From Anabaena sp. PCC 7108 (GTDB taxonomy: Bacteria; Cyanobacteriota; Cyanobacteriia; Cyanobacteriales; Nostocaceae), in contig NZ_KB235896.1 in NCBI RefSeq assembly GCF_000332135.1, positions 2,859,403 through 2,923,402 on the forward strand: a stretch of 64,000 nucleotides of DNA. Direction: 5' to 3'. The position numbers were made by a program, and so were the translations under genes. The notes below the pieces were generated by a model. The model saw nothing but the letters and a program-made list of their open reading frames with translations, did not search any database and was not told the DNA's origin. Positions 1 to 8,719 of the stretch are shown piece by piece; position 1 is the first letter of the stretch, and every line of letters begins with the position of its first letter.

Positions 1-740
1 CCAGAACCTTTACTTTTAGTGAATAGTGATGGTCAAATACTAGCTACTAATCAACCAGTAGCAGATATGTTGGGGTTACGCCGTCAGGAATTGCAAGAGA
101 AGATGATTTTTGATCTTGCGACTGAGCCTCATAGTAAAATTTCTGTGTATCTAAAAGCCTGTTCTCGTAGCCGCTCAATGGTTTTAGGTTCATTAACATT
201 GCAAAATAGTCACGGAAAAACATTAGTCTGTCGTTGTCAAGGAGCCGTTATTAAACCTTGGTCTAATGAATCTTTAGCCTTAATTCTTCTCCGCTTAGAA
301 GAGAGAAAATCAGCGAGCATTAACTTTATTTTGCTTACTAATAAAGTAGATGAACTAGCTAAAGAAATTTATAGACGGAAACAAGCAGAAGAGGCACTTT
401 TCAAAGCTAATCAAGAACTAGAAATCAGAGTTGAGGAACGTACAACTGCTCTAAGAGAAATATTAAAGCAGTTACAAATTACCCAAACTCATCTGATTCA
501 ATCTGAGAAAATGTCTAGTTTAGGTCAGATGGTTGCTGGTGTAGCACACGAAATCAATAATCCGATAAATTTTATTTATGGTAATCTATTTCATGCCGAA
601 AATTATATTGAAAATTTGTTGAAATTATTAGATAAATATCAAGAATATTATCCCAATGCTCCTCAAGAAATCCAAAATATTAGAGAAGTGATAGATGTGG
701 ATTTTATAGTAGAAGATATAATTAAAATTATCCATTCTAT
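1..740 (+). pseudogene. PAS/histidine kinase, 5' part (gene split by IS)
   Basis: This is the N-terminal half of a cytoplasmic sensor histidine kinase; the reading frame is open from base 1, so the true start lies upstream of the window. Visible parts are the end of a PAS fold ([14 protein letters not shown]), a charged coiled coil ([20 protein letters not shown]) and the dimerisation/phospho-acceptor helix [15 protein letters not shown], with the likely phosphorylated His at bases 547-549. An insertion sequence enters at 741, and the frame then runs only six codons into it before a stop at 754-756. Removing the element and one copy of the 6-bp duplication joins this part in frame to the ATPase domain that resumes at 2250 (IIHS-MRFGTKRVQAIV). 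The cyanobacterial hybrid or orphan kinase family is clear; its signal and partner are unknown. Confidence 0.9.
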
Positions 741-756
741 CTGGAGTTTAGACTAA
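741..756 (+). repeat. Left terminal inverted repeat of the IS
   Basis: CTGGAGTTTAGACTAA, matched perfectly by its reverse complement at 2228-2243. Beyond 16 bp the two ends diverge (GCCATG versus ATCGGT). The host duplication TTCTAT precedes it at 735-740. Confidence 0.93.
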
Positions 757-825
757 GCCATGAAAAATGACCCAGCAGGGCTGAGTTAATCAGAGACTTA
801 GGAAAAGTATGAATAACCTTGAGTA

Positions 826-2133
826 TTAAACAGCAACAGAAGGTTCTTTAGGTGGTCGTGATACTGTTTTTTTAACAATGGGGCAGCGGTTTTTACGGTG
901 ACGCTGTTTTCCTGGTTCCCAACCAGAAGACTTTCCGCGAGGTTTGGGTGCAGAAGTGGGAGTACCAATGGCCGCAAAAACTCCACCCATAGATTGAGCA
1001 ACCCTTCCAGGGGTCAAATTACCCTGAGATTTTTGCCAAGGGAGAGGATTATCGGTAACAATATCACGAGCTAACCACAATTCCCAAGTCATCAACGGCA
1101 TCAGGTCACTCCACCTTTCACATTGCTTAGGTGTACCAAAGTTTGGAACTGTCCAATGTAAACGTTGCTTTAAAAAGCGATACCAATGGTCAATGGTAAA
1201 GCGACGCAAGTAAAGACACCAAACTTCCTCTAGGGGTGGCATTTCTTCTCCTACCCAAGCCAACCACAAAGGTTTAGACACTCTCATGTTACCTTGCGCG
1301 TCCAGACGTTCAACTCTGATAATTAACATTGGGCTTGTGGCAGCTTTACGGAAATGTAAATCTTTCCACAGTCTCAGACGCACAAGTCCTAATTTTGGGT
1401 CATTTATTTCTAATACAGATGTCGCCTCAGTCCATGTTGTTGGTTCATTGAGTTTAAATTTATCACCATGCTTCTTGGGTCGCCCCTTCCCAGAATAAGC
1501 TCCTGGTTCACCCCATAAACACAAGTTTGAACGCAACCGAACGAGAATATCTGCGGGAATGTTCGCAGTTTTTAAGACAAAAGGCGCACAACCATACTCA
1601 CTATCCCAAACAGAAATTGGTCTGACAGGTAAATATTTACATACCTGTTTGAGTTGCCAAACTGCTTTTGAAATAGGACTTTCAGAACTTGTGATTCGTT
1701 CATGTCTTAAAGGTAATGCCCAACTCCCCTCTTTTTCTGGTATCCAGGCTATTGTGCTATATCCCTGTCCTACAGTTATTGGTTTATTTCCGGCGATGGA
1801 TGTGCCACTATGTTGATAAGTTCTTTCTTTGAGTTTGACTGCATCTGGTCGTGACCAGTTCGTATGATCTCCTGCCAATAGAGGTCGCTCCACAGTTGGT
1901 ATCTGTTTGATATATAGCTGCATCAATTTCTGTCGCTGTGGTCTGCTATCTTGTAATGCTTCATAGATGCTTGGCCACTTGCGTCTAAATACTGGTGATA
2001 AGGACAACTCTGCTAGGCAATAAACATTTCGAGTCAGTAATATCGCATCTGTCAATTCAAAGGTAGCGTCTTTCGCTTTGCCTAAATGTTGGTAGGCTGC
2101 TTGACGGAATTCTTCTAAGGAGGTACGTTTCAT
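826..2133 (-). CDS. DDE-type IS transposase
   Basis: A 435-residue transposase that occupies almost all of the element. It has the features of an RNase H-fold DDE enzyme: a first acidic motif LAGDHTNWSRP (about residue 88), a second in ISVWDSEYGCAPFV (about residue 197), and a late helix FTIDHWYRFLKQRLHW typical of the region around the third acidic residue in IS4-like enzymes. The C-terminal tail is basic. The ORF is uninterrupted and starts at ATG 2133 with no strong Shine-Dalgarno, as is usual for transposases. It runs opposite to the kinase gene that it splits. IS701-like or an unclassified cyanobacterial family are the alternatives; activity is probable but unproven. Confidence 0.85.
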   Translation of the reverse strand: MKRTSLEEFRQAAYQHLGKAKDATFELTDAILLTRNVYCLAELSLSPVFRRKWPSIYEALQDSRPQRQKLMQLYIKQIPTVERPLLAGDHTNWSRPDAVKLKERTYQHSGTSIAGNKPITVGQGYSTIAWIPEKEGSWALPLRHERITSSESPISKAVWQLKQVCKYLPVRPISVWDSEYGCAPFVLKTANIPADILVRLRSNLCLWGEPGAYSGKGRPKKHGDKFKLNEPTTWTEATSVLEINDPKLGLVRLRLWKDLHFRKAATSPMLIIRVERLDAQGNMRVSKPLWLAWVGEEMPPLEEVWCLYLRRFTIDHWYRFLKQRLHWTVPNFGTPKQCERWSDLMPLMTWELWLARDIVTDNPLPWQKSQGNLTPGRVAQSMGGVFAAIGTPTSAPKPRGKSSGWEPGKQRHRKNRCPIVKKTVSRPPKEPSVAV

Positions 2134-2227
2134 ATTGGCGAGTAAGAGTAGGTGATTCTTCTCTTAGCTTCCGCCAAAAGGGGGACTGTATTCAATCAGA
2201 CTCCCTTTTTTCTTGAACATGACCGAT

Positions 2228-2243
2228 TTAGTCTAAACTCCAG
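2228..2243 (-). repeat. Right terminal inverted repeat of the IS
   Basis: TTAGTCTAAACTCCAG, the exact reverse complement of the left end. It is followed at once by the second TTCTAT copy (2244-2249), after which the kinase frame resumes. Confidence 0.93.
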
Positions 2244-2249
2244 TTCTAT

Positions 2250-2862
2250 GAGATTCGGAACAAAACGCGTTCAGGCAATTGTTAAATCGCTGCGTAACTT
2301 TTCTAGGCTTGATGAAGCTGAAATTAAGGCAGTTAATATACATGAAGGAATTGACAGCACTTTAATGATTTTGGCACACAGATTGCACGGTAAACATTGT
2401 AACTATCCAGAAATTACAGTCATCAAAAAATACGGTAAATTACCAAATGTAACTTGCTGTCCTTCTAAACTAAACCAGGTATTTATGAATCTTCTAACTA
2501 ATGCAATTGATGCAATAGAAGATTTAGTTTTTAGGAATCATTGTTCAATTTTAAGCTCAAAAATAACCCAACAAAAAAGTAGTCAATTCAGCGAGCCAAT
2601 AATTTGTATTACTACCGAAGTGATAGATGATGATTGGGTGGAAATAATTATTGCAGATAATGGTTCAGGAATCGAGGAAGCATTACAAAATAAGATATTT
2701 AATCCTTTTTTTACAACAAAACCTGTGGGTAAAGGTACTGGTCTTGGTTTATCTATTAGTTATCAAATTGTAGTAGAAGAACATGGGGGATACCTGAGCT
2801 ATAATTCTATACCCATGAAAGAAACTAAATTTGTGATGAAGATTCCCATCAATAAGAGATAA
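2250..2862 (+). pseudogene. Histidine kinase, 3' part (HATPase_c domain)
   Basis: This is the separated C-terminal half of the kinase that begins before base 1. It carries the end of the phospho-acceptor helix region (RVQAIVKSLRNFSRLDEAE) and a complete ATP-binding domain: N box MNLLTNAIDAIE, G1 box DNGSGIEE, F box NPFFTTKP and G2 box GKGTGLGLSIS. The open frame actually runs back into the insertion sequence to 2152, so a chimeric peptide could in principle be made, but it would lack the phospho-acceptor His. The coding frame is otherwise undamaged, so precise excision of the element would restore a full kinase. Confidence 0.9.
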
Positions 2863-3213
2863 TTGAAAATCTGTTATGTTATTTTTTTAAAAATGTGCCT
2901 GTATTAAACCACGTCTACTTTGAAATCCTTAGTTTTTTCAGAATTGGGTTTTATTCCCAAATCTTATACTCTTCCCTGTTCCCTGTTCCCTGTTCCCTGT
3001 TCCCTGTTCCCTTTTGAAAAACTCCAGTTCTCAACTTGGATGAGGTTTACTTATGTAAAACCACGAGGATGTTAGGGAAAATTGAGGAGTAAGCTAAGAT
3101 AAATATTTGAAAAGGAACTCTGAGATTACTCTCATTGTCAGAAACATTTATTGTGAACTAACGTCTTAGTTCATACGGCTTAAAGTTTAATTTAATTGTC
3201 TATTGAGATTGCC
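2863..3213. other. 350-bp gap with a heptamer repeat
   Basis: No gene is seen here. The stretch is AT-rich and holds the TTCCCTG tandem repeat at 2972-3013. The final 150 bases should contain the promoter of the lipoprotein gene, but no convincing -35/-10 pair stands out. Confidence 0.6.
2972..3013. repeat. TTCCCTG heptanucleotide tandem repeat
   Basis: Five perfect tandem TTCCCTG units followed by a sixth that ends TTCCCTT. Short tandem heptamers of this kind are a known feature of Nostocales intergenic DNA. The 7-bp period and lack of spacers exclude a CRISPR array. Confidence 0.95.
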
Positions 3214-3924
3214 ATGAAATCTATCATCAAACTGTTAACTAAACTCAACTGTAACCGCAGATTACCTCAAGTAATGATTGTGACATTGGTCTTAACAAGT
3301 TTACTAGCTTGTGGGATGGAAATTACTAACAATAATCCATCTTTAGCTGTTCCTAATACAGAACAGAGACAAACGTCTCAAAACAAATTACCTAAAAGTA
3401 TTTCTAGAAAATTGCTACAGGATGCGTCTAAACGTTCTGGAGTGAAAACGCGTGATTTGAAAATTACTCAAGTTACAACCAAAACCTTTGGAAATCCTTG
3501 CACTTTTCAATTTGGAGAAATTTGCACTAGGGAATATAGACCAATTCAAGGTTGGGAAGTGGTTGTTCAGGTAAAAGATAAATCATGGACTTATCATGTC
3601 AATAAATCTGGTTCCCAAATTATCTTAGATCCCAAAGTCAGCACTAATCAACTACCGAAAAGTATTGCTGATCAAATTTTGAAAGATGCTGCTCAACGTT
3701 CTAGCTTACCGATTAATGCGATAAAAATTACTCAAAGCACTCAGAAAACCTTTAGTAATGCTTGTGTGTTGAACTTTGGTGAAATCTGTACTCAGCAGTA
3801 TGATCCCGTAGAAGGCTGGGTAGTAACTGTGAAAGTGAAAAACCAATCTTGGACTTACCATACAGACAAAACTGGCTCAAGCGTTGTCTTAGATCCCAAA
3901 ATCAACGCCACTTTAAAAAATTAA
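3214..3924 (+). CDS. Lipoprotein with two internal repeats
   Basis: A 236-residue exported lipoprotein of unknown function. The N-terminus has a basic start, a hydrophobic core and a lipobox LTSLLAC with the lipidated Cys at residue 33. The mature part consists of two tandem copies of an about 80-residue unit, each starting LPKSI, containing a Cys pair (GNPCTFQFGEIC and SNACVLNFGEIC), a tryptophan-rich strand (WTYHVNKSG / WTYHTDKTG) and ending LDPK. The spaced Cys pairs suggest one disulfide per repeat in an oxidising compartment. A TTG at 3196 would extend the frame by six residues, but ATG 3214 fits the signal peptide better. It stands alone between repeat-rich DNA and rpmI. The fold resembles small PepSY-like or YcgL-like domains only loosely; I do not assign a function. 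Confidence 0.8.
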   Translation: MKSIIKLLTKLNCNRRLPQVMIVTLVLTSLLACGMEITNNNPSLAVPNTEQRQTSQNKLPKSISRKLLQDASKRSGVKTRDLKITQVTTKTFGNPCTFQFGEICTREYRPIQGWEVVVQVKDKSWTYHVNKSGSQIILDPKVSTNQLPKSIADQILKDAAQRSSLPINAIKITQSTQKTFSNACVLNFGEICTQQYDPVEGWVVTVKVKNQSWTYHTDKTGSSVVLDPKINATLKN

Positions 3925-4012
3925 ATTTCTTTCCTCTGCGCTCCTGCTGTGGTTAGTTCATTTCAATTTTTTTAGTGTATACTATTAGATTGTGTCGAAT
4001 CCAAGCCATCCC

Positions 4013-4210
4013 ATGCCTAAACTCAAGACTCGTAAAGCAGCAGCCAAGCGATTTCGTGCTACCGGCACCGGTAAAATCGTCCGTCGCAAAGCTTTCAAAA
4101 GCCACCTTCTTGAACACAAGTCTTCTAACAAAAAGCGCGGTTTGCGCCAGTCTGCACTTGTACATGAGCGCGACGAAGACAATGTGCGCTTGATGCTTCC
4201 TTATTTGTAA
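4013..4210 (+). CDS. rpmI: 50S ribosomal protein L35
   Basis: A 65-residue basic protein of the large ribosomal subunit, recognised by the start [14 protein letters not shown], the [21 protein letters not shown] core and the end RLMLPYL. Its length is normal for the family. The start is ATG 4013; the frame is open 21 bases farther upstream to a GTG, but that would add residues absent from L35. It lies 21 bp before rplT on the same strand, the conserved L35-L20 pair; the infC gene that often precedes it in other bacteria is not here. A plausible -10 element TATACT lies at 3978-3983. L20-mediated feedback on this pair is known in other bacteria; no such structure was demonstrated here. Confidence 0.98.
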   Translation: MPKLKTRKAAAKRFRATGTGKIVRRKAFKSHLLEHKSSNKKRGLRQSALVHERDEDNVRLMLPYL

Positions 4211-4231
4211 AACATCACAGGTAGTTAAGAT

Positions 4232-4588
4232 ATGACCCGGGTAAAACGCGGTAATGTAGCTCGTAAACGCCGCAATAAAATTCTCAAACTAGCTAAAGGT
4301 TTTCGTGGTTCTCACTCAACTTTGTTTAGAACCGCTAACCAACAGGTAATGAAGGCACTTCGCAGTGCTTACCGCGATCGCAAAAATAAAAAGCGCGATT
4401 TTCGTCGTCTGTGGATCACTCGTATTAACGCGGCTTCCAGACAACATGGCTTAAGCTACAGCCAGTTAATCGGTAATCTGAAAAAAGCCAATGTGGAACT
4501 AAATCGCAAAATGTTGGCACAATTGGCAGTTCTTGATCCCACAAGTTTCGCTAAAGTTGCTGAACTGGCAAACTCAGTTAAAGGATAA
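4232..4588 (+). CDS. rplT: 50S ribosomal protein L20
   Basis: A 118-residue 23S-rRNA-binding protein needed early in large-subunit assembly. The sequence is typical from [24 protein letters not shown] through the basic helix to the globular end [19 protein letters not shown], at the usual family length. ATG 4232 is 21 bp after the rpmI stop, and the next gene starts only 12 bp after this one ends, so the three are likely co-transcribed. Confidence 0.98.
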   Translation: MTRVKRGNVARKRRNKILKLAKGFRGSHSTLFRTANQQVMKALRSAYRDRKNKKRDFRRLWITRINAASRQHGLSYSQLIGNLKKANVELNRKMLAQLAVLDPTSFAKVAELANSVKG

Positions 4589-4600
4589 AGGTGGCAACGG

Positions 4601-5416
4601 ATGAATAACGGATGTAACATATGGTCAAAAATTAATCAGTTACATCTGGTATTATCCGCTACCTTGTTTCTGGTTTTATGCCTGTGCTTTGGGGGGAAAG
4701 AATTGACTGCATCTGCCGCCCCACTGTCAGAAATTGAGCGCCGAGGCTATGTAAATATTGCTGTTAAAGATAACTTGCGTCCGTTGGGATTTAGGGATAG
4801 TAAAGGCAATTTACAAGGCTTAGAAATTGATTTAGCCCAGCGTTTAGGAAGTGATTTGTTAGGTAAAATCGATGCGGTGAAGTTGCAACCGGTGGCTAAT
4901 AGCGATCGCTTGTCTGTAGTCTTAGAAAATAAAGTTGATCTCACCATTGCCAGAGTCACAGCCACTGAATCCCGCTCCCGCATAGTCAGCTTCAGTGTTC
5001 CTTACTATTTTGATGGTGCGGCAATAGTCACAAAAAATACGGCAATTAATCAGCTAAAAGATTTAGAAAAACGTAAAATAGCTGTACTCAACAACTCCAG
5101 CACGATTGATTATGTAAAATATTTTATCCCGAAGGCTGAATTAATAGGCGTAAACTCTTACATTCAAGGACGAGAGCAAATAGAAAGTAACAGTGCTGAT
5201 GCTTTTGCTGCTGATACCAGCGTTCTGAGTGGTTGGGTACAAGAAGATTCCCAATATCGGCTACTACCAACCAAGCTATCGGCCGAGCCTTTGTCGGTGG
5301 TTACACCCAAGGGATTGCAGTACGATGAGTTAAGAAGAAAGGTGAATGAAGCGATCGCTCGTTATACAGTAACAGGTTGGCTCAAAGAACGCATCCAGTA
5401 TTGGGGATTATCATAG
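4601..5416 (+). CDS. Periplasmic amino-acid-type solute-binding protein
   Basis: A 271-residue secreted solute-binding protein of the bacterial extracellular family 3 (polar amino-acid ABC transporters and related sensors). A signal peptide with hydrophobic core LHLVLSATLFLVLCLCF precedes a probable cleavage near ASAAPLSE. The mature part begins IERRGYVNIAVKDNLRPLGFRD and has GLEIDLAQRLGSDLLG, DLTIARVTATESRSRIVSFSVPYYF and AFAADTSVL, all standard lobe-I and hinge elements. It is placed 12 bp behind rplT with an AAAGGTGG Shine-Dalgarno, so it probably shares the ribosomal protein transcript, which is an odd pairing. No permease or ATPase gene is adjacent, so the ligand cannot be named; Glu/Gln-type ligands are typical of the family. 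Confidence 0.9.
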   Translation: MNNGCNIWSKINQLHLVLSATLFLVLCLCFGGKELTASAAPLSEIERRGYVNIAVKDNLRPLGFRDSKGNLQGLEIDLAQRLGSDLLGKIDAVKLQPVANSDRLSVVLENKVDLTIARVTATESRSRIVSFSVPYYFDGAAIVTKNTAINQLKDLEKRKIAVLNNSSTIDYVKYFIPKAELIGVNSYIQGREQIESNSADAFAADTSVLSGWVQEDSQYRLLPTKLSAEPLSVVTPKGLQYDELRRKVNEAIARYTVTGWLKERIQYWGLS

Positions 5417-5466
5417 GTAGACGTGAATATTTATCGTTAGGATTAAAACAGTAGGCAGAAAGTATA

Positions 5467-5498
5467 ATTACGAATTACGAATTACGAATTACGAATTA
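5467..5498. repeat. ATTACGA heptamer tandem repeat
   Basis: Four perfect ATTACGA units (5467-5494) plus a partial fifth, in the 160-bp gap before the Ycf37-like gene. Related ATTACGAATT words recur at 21040-21105 and 22135-22185. Confidence 0.92.
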
Positions 5499-5575
5499 TT
5501 TTTTTATTTCCCCATGTTCCCATAAAGCTGAATAATAGATAGAGAAAGCACTTTTTATATTTGTATTTGTAGGTA

Positions 5576-6100
5576 ATGGATAACAATCTAGTCCTTGTTT
5601 ATCTCTCAATTTTCGTCGGGTTGCTCGCATTTGCAGGTGTGAGTGTTTTTCGCCAGATTTTCAAAACTCGCAAACTAGAAAGTTCTCTTTCTAAGTTGAA
5701 AACCAAGTTAAGTAAAGAGAAGGGTACAGCCCAAGAATATTACGAATTAGCCAGTATTTATTCTGAAAAAAAAGTTTTTACCCAAGCAATACCACTTTTT
5801 CAAAAAGCTTTAAAAGCGGCTGAGGAAGAGGGAGAAGAGAGTATTGCCCCAGTTTACAATGGCTTGGGTTATGTTTACTTTGCCCAAGAACAATATGACT
5901 TAGCAATTCGTCAATATAAAGAAGCCATTAAATTGAAACCAGATTATTTATCAGCCCTAAATAATCTTGGACACGCCTACGAGAAGAAAAAACTCAATGC
6001 TCAAGCATTAGAAATGTATGAAGAAACACTAAAATTTTCTCCCAACAATGCTATTGCTAAACGCCGTGCAGAATCTTTACGCCGCTTAGTTTCAGCTTAA
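5576..6100 (+). CDS. ycf37: Ycf37-like TPR protein (photosystem I assembly)
   Basis: A 174-residue protein with one N-terminal membrane helix (about residues 4-24, LVLVYLSIFVGLLAFAGVSVF), a charged linker and three TPR units (about residues 53-160, ending YEETLKFSPNNAIAKRRA). This length and one-helix-plus-three-TPR design match the cyanobacterial and plastid Ycf37 family, whose members are thylakoid proteins that help assemble or stabilise photosystem I. The ATG follows a short GTAGGT Shine-Dalgarno. It stands alone on its transcript. The identification rests on architecture and overall resemblance rather than on a diagnostic catalytic motif, so another small membrane-anchored TPR protein remains possible. 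Confidence 0.75.
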   Translation: MDNNLVLVYLSIFVGLLAFAGVSVFRQIFKTRKLESSLSKLKTKLSKEKGTAQEYYELASIYSEKKVFTQAIPLFQKALKAAEEEGEESIAPVYNGLGYVYFAQEQYDLAIRQYKEAIKLKPDYLSALNNLGHAYEKKKLNAQALEMYEETLKFSPNNAIAKRRAESLRRLVSA

Positions 6101-6197
6101 ATTTGCCCAATCTCGAATCTCAAATTGATAAATGCCTCTTAATTTGGCGGTTTTTTGATCAGAACGTAGGAATGAATAACTATGTTTTTATCAAACA

Positions 6198-8189
6198 ATG
6201 TCAAGCAGAATGATTAAGAGGCTGAATCATTTTTTTAAGGTAGTTATTACCATTTTTCTTTTTTTGACAATCTCCCTGGGATTTCCTGATACTACATTTG
6301 CTCAGGAATCAGTTATTTCTCATCCTCTAAATCCATTAACTGAAGTAGAAATCAACGCAGCTGTAGACATACTCAAACAGAAAAAATCATTGAGTGAAAC
6401 AGCATTTTTCCCAATGATTACATTGCAAGAACCTGATAAAAAAGAAGTCTTGAATTTTACACCTGGCAAACCGTTTCAACGCCAGGTTTTTTTGGTAGTT
6501 TATGAGCGTGAACTCAATAAAACCTTTGAAGCAGTAATTAATCTCACCACAAACAGCTTAACATCCTGGCAAGAAAAAACGGGTGTTCAGCCTGCAATTC
6601 TTCCTCCAGATTATGAACTAGTTAGAGAAATAGTTACCTCTGATATCCGCTGGCAAAAAGCTATGAACAGGAGAGGAATTAAAGATTTTGACCAAGTCCA
6701 AATCAGTTGTTGGTCATCAGGAATACTCACCAAAGAAGAAACAAAAGCAGGTAATCGTCTTTGTCGAGTATTATCTTATTATCGAGGTAAATCATGGAAT
6801 TATTACGCCCGTCCCATTGAAGGGCTTTTAGTTACCGTCAATTTAAATAAAGAAGAAATTGCTAGTTTTGTGGATAACGGTGTAGTTCCTATTTCCCAAG
6901 AAAACTGGGATTATGACATTAAGTCATTTAGCAAATTACTTTCACCACCTAAACCATTAAAAATTATCCAATCTGATGGTCATACTTTCCAAATTCAAGG
7001 CAATGAAATTACTTGGCAAGGTTGGAAATTTCGTTATTTAATGCATCCCCGTGAAGGCTTGGTTTTGTACCAGGCCAGTTATAACGATGGTGAAAAAAAT
7101 CGTCCTGTATTGTATCGTGCCAGTTTATCAGAAATGGCAGTACCTTATGGTGATACAAATCCTAATTGGTCATTTCGTAATGCCTTTGATGTTGGTGAAT
7201 ACAACATTGGTTTATTAGCGAATCAAATGGAATTAGGTCAAGAAATTCCCGAAAATGGGATTTTACTTGATACGGTGTTTGCTAATGGTGAAGGAGAAGC
7301 TTACACCATGCCAGGAGTAATTGGTATTTACGAACAAGATAACGGTGTATTGTGGAAACATTTTGATTACAGTACCCAGAAAAATTATGTGCGTCGCAGT
7401 CGTGAATTAGTCATGAAAATGACGACAGCAGTTGATAATTATGATTACAGCATCAATTGGATATTCCACCAAGACGGTACTTTAGAAGTACAAAATGAGT
7501 TAACAGGGATTGTATTAGCACAGGGAACAGCAGCAAGAAAACAGGAAAATAATCACTTTGGGCGATTGATTGCTAAGAATATTTTTGGAGTCAATCATCA
7601 GCATTTCTTTAATTATCGTCTAGATTTAGATGTTGACGGACAGGCTAATTCTGTGATGGAAATGAATGTTCAATCTTTGCCAATCAGTGATAAAAATCCT
7701 TTAGGAAATGCCATTACTGTAGAAGACACTTTCTTAACAAAAGAAAAAACTGCTGTTCGTGATTTAGATATCAAACATAGTCGAGAATGGATGATTGCTA
7801 GTGCAGATAAACAGAATAATTTAGGTGTTGCTCCTGCATATATGTTGATGCCGGGAGGAAATACAATTATGTATGCTGTAGAAGGTGCAAAGATCCGAGA
7901 AAAAGCTGCTTTTGCAACTCATCATTTTTGGGTGACAAAATATAAACCCAGTGAAATGTATGCAGGTGGAGATTATCCCAATCAAACAAAAATGGGAGAA
8001 GGTTTACCAAAATATATTGCTGATAATGAGTCTTTGCAAAATGAAGATATTGTTGTTTGGTACACAATGGGAATGACTCATGTTCCCCGTCCAGAAGATT
8101 GGCCTGTAATGCCACGACACCAAGTTGGGTTTAAGTTGATGCCGAGGGGGTTTTTTAGTAGGAATCCGGCGATTAATTTGGGTGAGTAA
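6198..8189 (+). CDS. Secreted copper amine oxidase
   Basis: A 663-residue quinone-copper amine oxidase that would oxidise primary amines to aldehyde, ammonia and hydrogen peroxide. An N-terminal signal peptide (hydrophobic VVITIFLFLTISLGF, cleavage near TFAQE) sends it to the periplasm or outside. The catalytic residues can be placed: the general base Asp331 in AFDVGEYNIGLLANQMELG, the topaquinone precursor Tyr415 in VDNYDYSINW, and copper ligands His467 and His469 (NHQHFF) and His628 (GMTHVPRPEDWP). The VRRSRELV strand before the cofactor is also typical. Thus all key residues are present. ATG 6198 is taken as start; ATG 6210 would also keep the signal peptide. The gene is preceded by Ycf37 and followed, 177 bp on, by the candidate peptide gene on the same strand. 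Secreted copper amine oxidases are sporadic in cyanobacteria. Confidence 0.95.
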   Translation: MSSRMIKRLNHFFKVVITIFLFLTISLGFPDTTFAQESVISHPLNPLTEVEINAAVDILKQKKSLSETAFFPMITLQEPDKKEVLNFTPGKPFQRQVFLVVYERELNKTFEAVINLTTNSLTSWQEKTGVQPAILPPDYELVREIVTSDIRWQKAMNRRGIKDFDQVQISCWSSGILTKEETKAGNRLCRVLSYYRGKSWNYYARPIEGLLVTVNLNKEEIASFVDNGVVPISQENWDYDIKSFSKLLSPPKPLKIIQSDGHTFQIQGNEITWQGWKFRYLMHPREGLVLYQASYNDGEKNRPVLYRASLSEMAVPYGDTNPNWSFRNAFDVGEYNIGLLANQMELGQEIPENGILLDTVFANGEGEAYTMPGVIGIYEQDNGVLWKHFDYSTQKNYVRRSRELVMKMTTAVDNYDYSINWIFHQDGTLEVQNELTGIVLAQGTAARKQENNHFGRLIAKNIFGVNHQHFFNYRLDLDVDGQANSVMEMNVQSLPISDKNPLGNAITVEDTFLTKEKTAVRDLDIKHSREWMIASADKQNNLGVAPAYMLMPGGNTIMYAVEGAKIREKAAFATHHFWVTKYKPSEMYAGGDYPNQTKMGEGLPKYIADNESLQNEDIVVWYTMGMTHVPRPEDWPVMPRHQVGFKLMPRGFFSRNPAINLGE

Positions 8190-8366
8190 ATTAATAGGAC
8201 TTATGCAAAATTAACATATTTTAGTGATTGTGGTCGTAGGGAAACAATCTCAAACCTAGATTTTTCGTTCACCGTGCGTAAATCCTTTTTAAAATAACTA
8301 TGTAACAATGAAGGCATGATATAGTGATATTATACAAGGGTACAAAATAAAGTCGCAAGAAAAGTT

Positions 8367-8594
8367 ATGCCAAAATCACAAACAATTCTGTCTTGTTTTT
8401 GGGAATGTATTCCTGATAGTACATACTTAGATATAGAAGATTGGTCTTGGAAACCCAAAACCTATTTATCAGAGTCAAAGATATTTTTGTCTGGACGACC
8501 TACTAAATTTACTACTCCACAAACAACACCTACCAAAGAAGGTGGTGCTATAAGAGACAACTATTCAGATAGCGATCCTGCTATAGAAGGATAA
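8367..8594 (+). CDS. Candidate graspetide (RiPP) precursor peptide
   Basis: A 75-residue peptide of no family I recognise. The N-terminal half is aromatic and hydrophobic (CFWECIPDSTYLDIEDWSW), while the C-terminal third is rich in Thr/Ser and acidic residues with no hydrophobic core (RPTKFTTPQTTPTKEGG, then IRDNYSDSDPAIEG). This leader/core polarity, the small size and the position 125 bp before an MvdD-like ATP-grasp ligase on the same strand suggest a precursor whose Thr/Ser side chains are joined to Asp/Glu by ester bonds. It is not a microviridin: the TxKxPSD core is absent. ATG 8367 follows an AAGAAAAG purine run. It could instead be an unrelated small protein; the call rests on composition and neighbour only. 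Confidence 0.55.
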   Translation: MPKSQTILSCFWECIPDSTYLDIEDWSWKPKTYLSESKIFLSGRPTKFTTPQTTPTKEGGAIRDNYSDSDPAIEG

Positions 8595-8719
8595 CCCTAA
8601 GAATTAAGTTTAGCCGCTGATTATAATAGTTAATTGGTGGCTAGAAATAAGCAAATTTGATTCTGTTCATATTCTTATGCTATATCTAGCAATCATTCTA
8701 AATCAAAAGCACCTACAAT

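Larger units (their letters stand above)
741..2243. mobile_element. Complete 1,503-bp insertion sequence
   Basis: The element begins CTGGAGTTTAGACTAA (741-756) and ends with the exact reverse complement (2228-2243), giving 16-bp perfect terminal inverted repeats. It is flanked by the direct repeat TTCTAT at 735-740 and 2244-2249, read as a 6-bp target duplication. One transposase gene fills it on the minus strand. The intact ends, intact transposase and identical flanks imply a recent insertion. The family is not certain: the transposase looks like an IS4/IS701-superfamily DDE enzyme common in cyanobacteria. Confidence 0.93.

Noticed and set aside
2152..2249. ATP-binding half of the kinase starting inside the IS
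   Set aside because: The first 33 residues are IS sequence; the real gene continues from the 5' part, so an independent start is not supported.
2972..3013. CRISPR array
   Set aside because: The period is 7 bp with no spacers; no cas genes occur in the window.
3992..4012. Upstream extension of rpmI to a GTG
   Set aside because: The extra residues are not part of L35, and ATG 4013 gives the exact family length.
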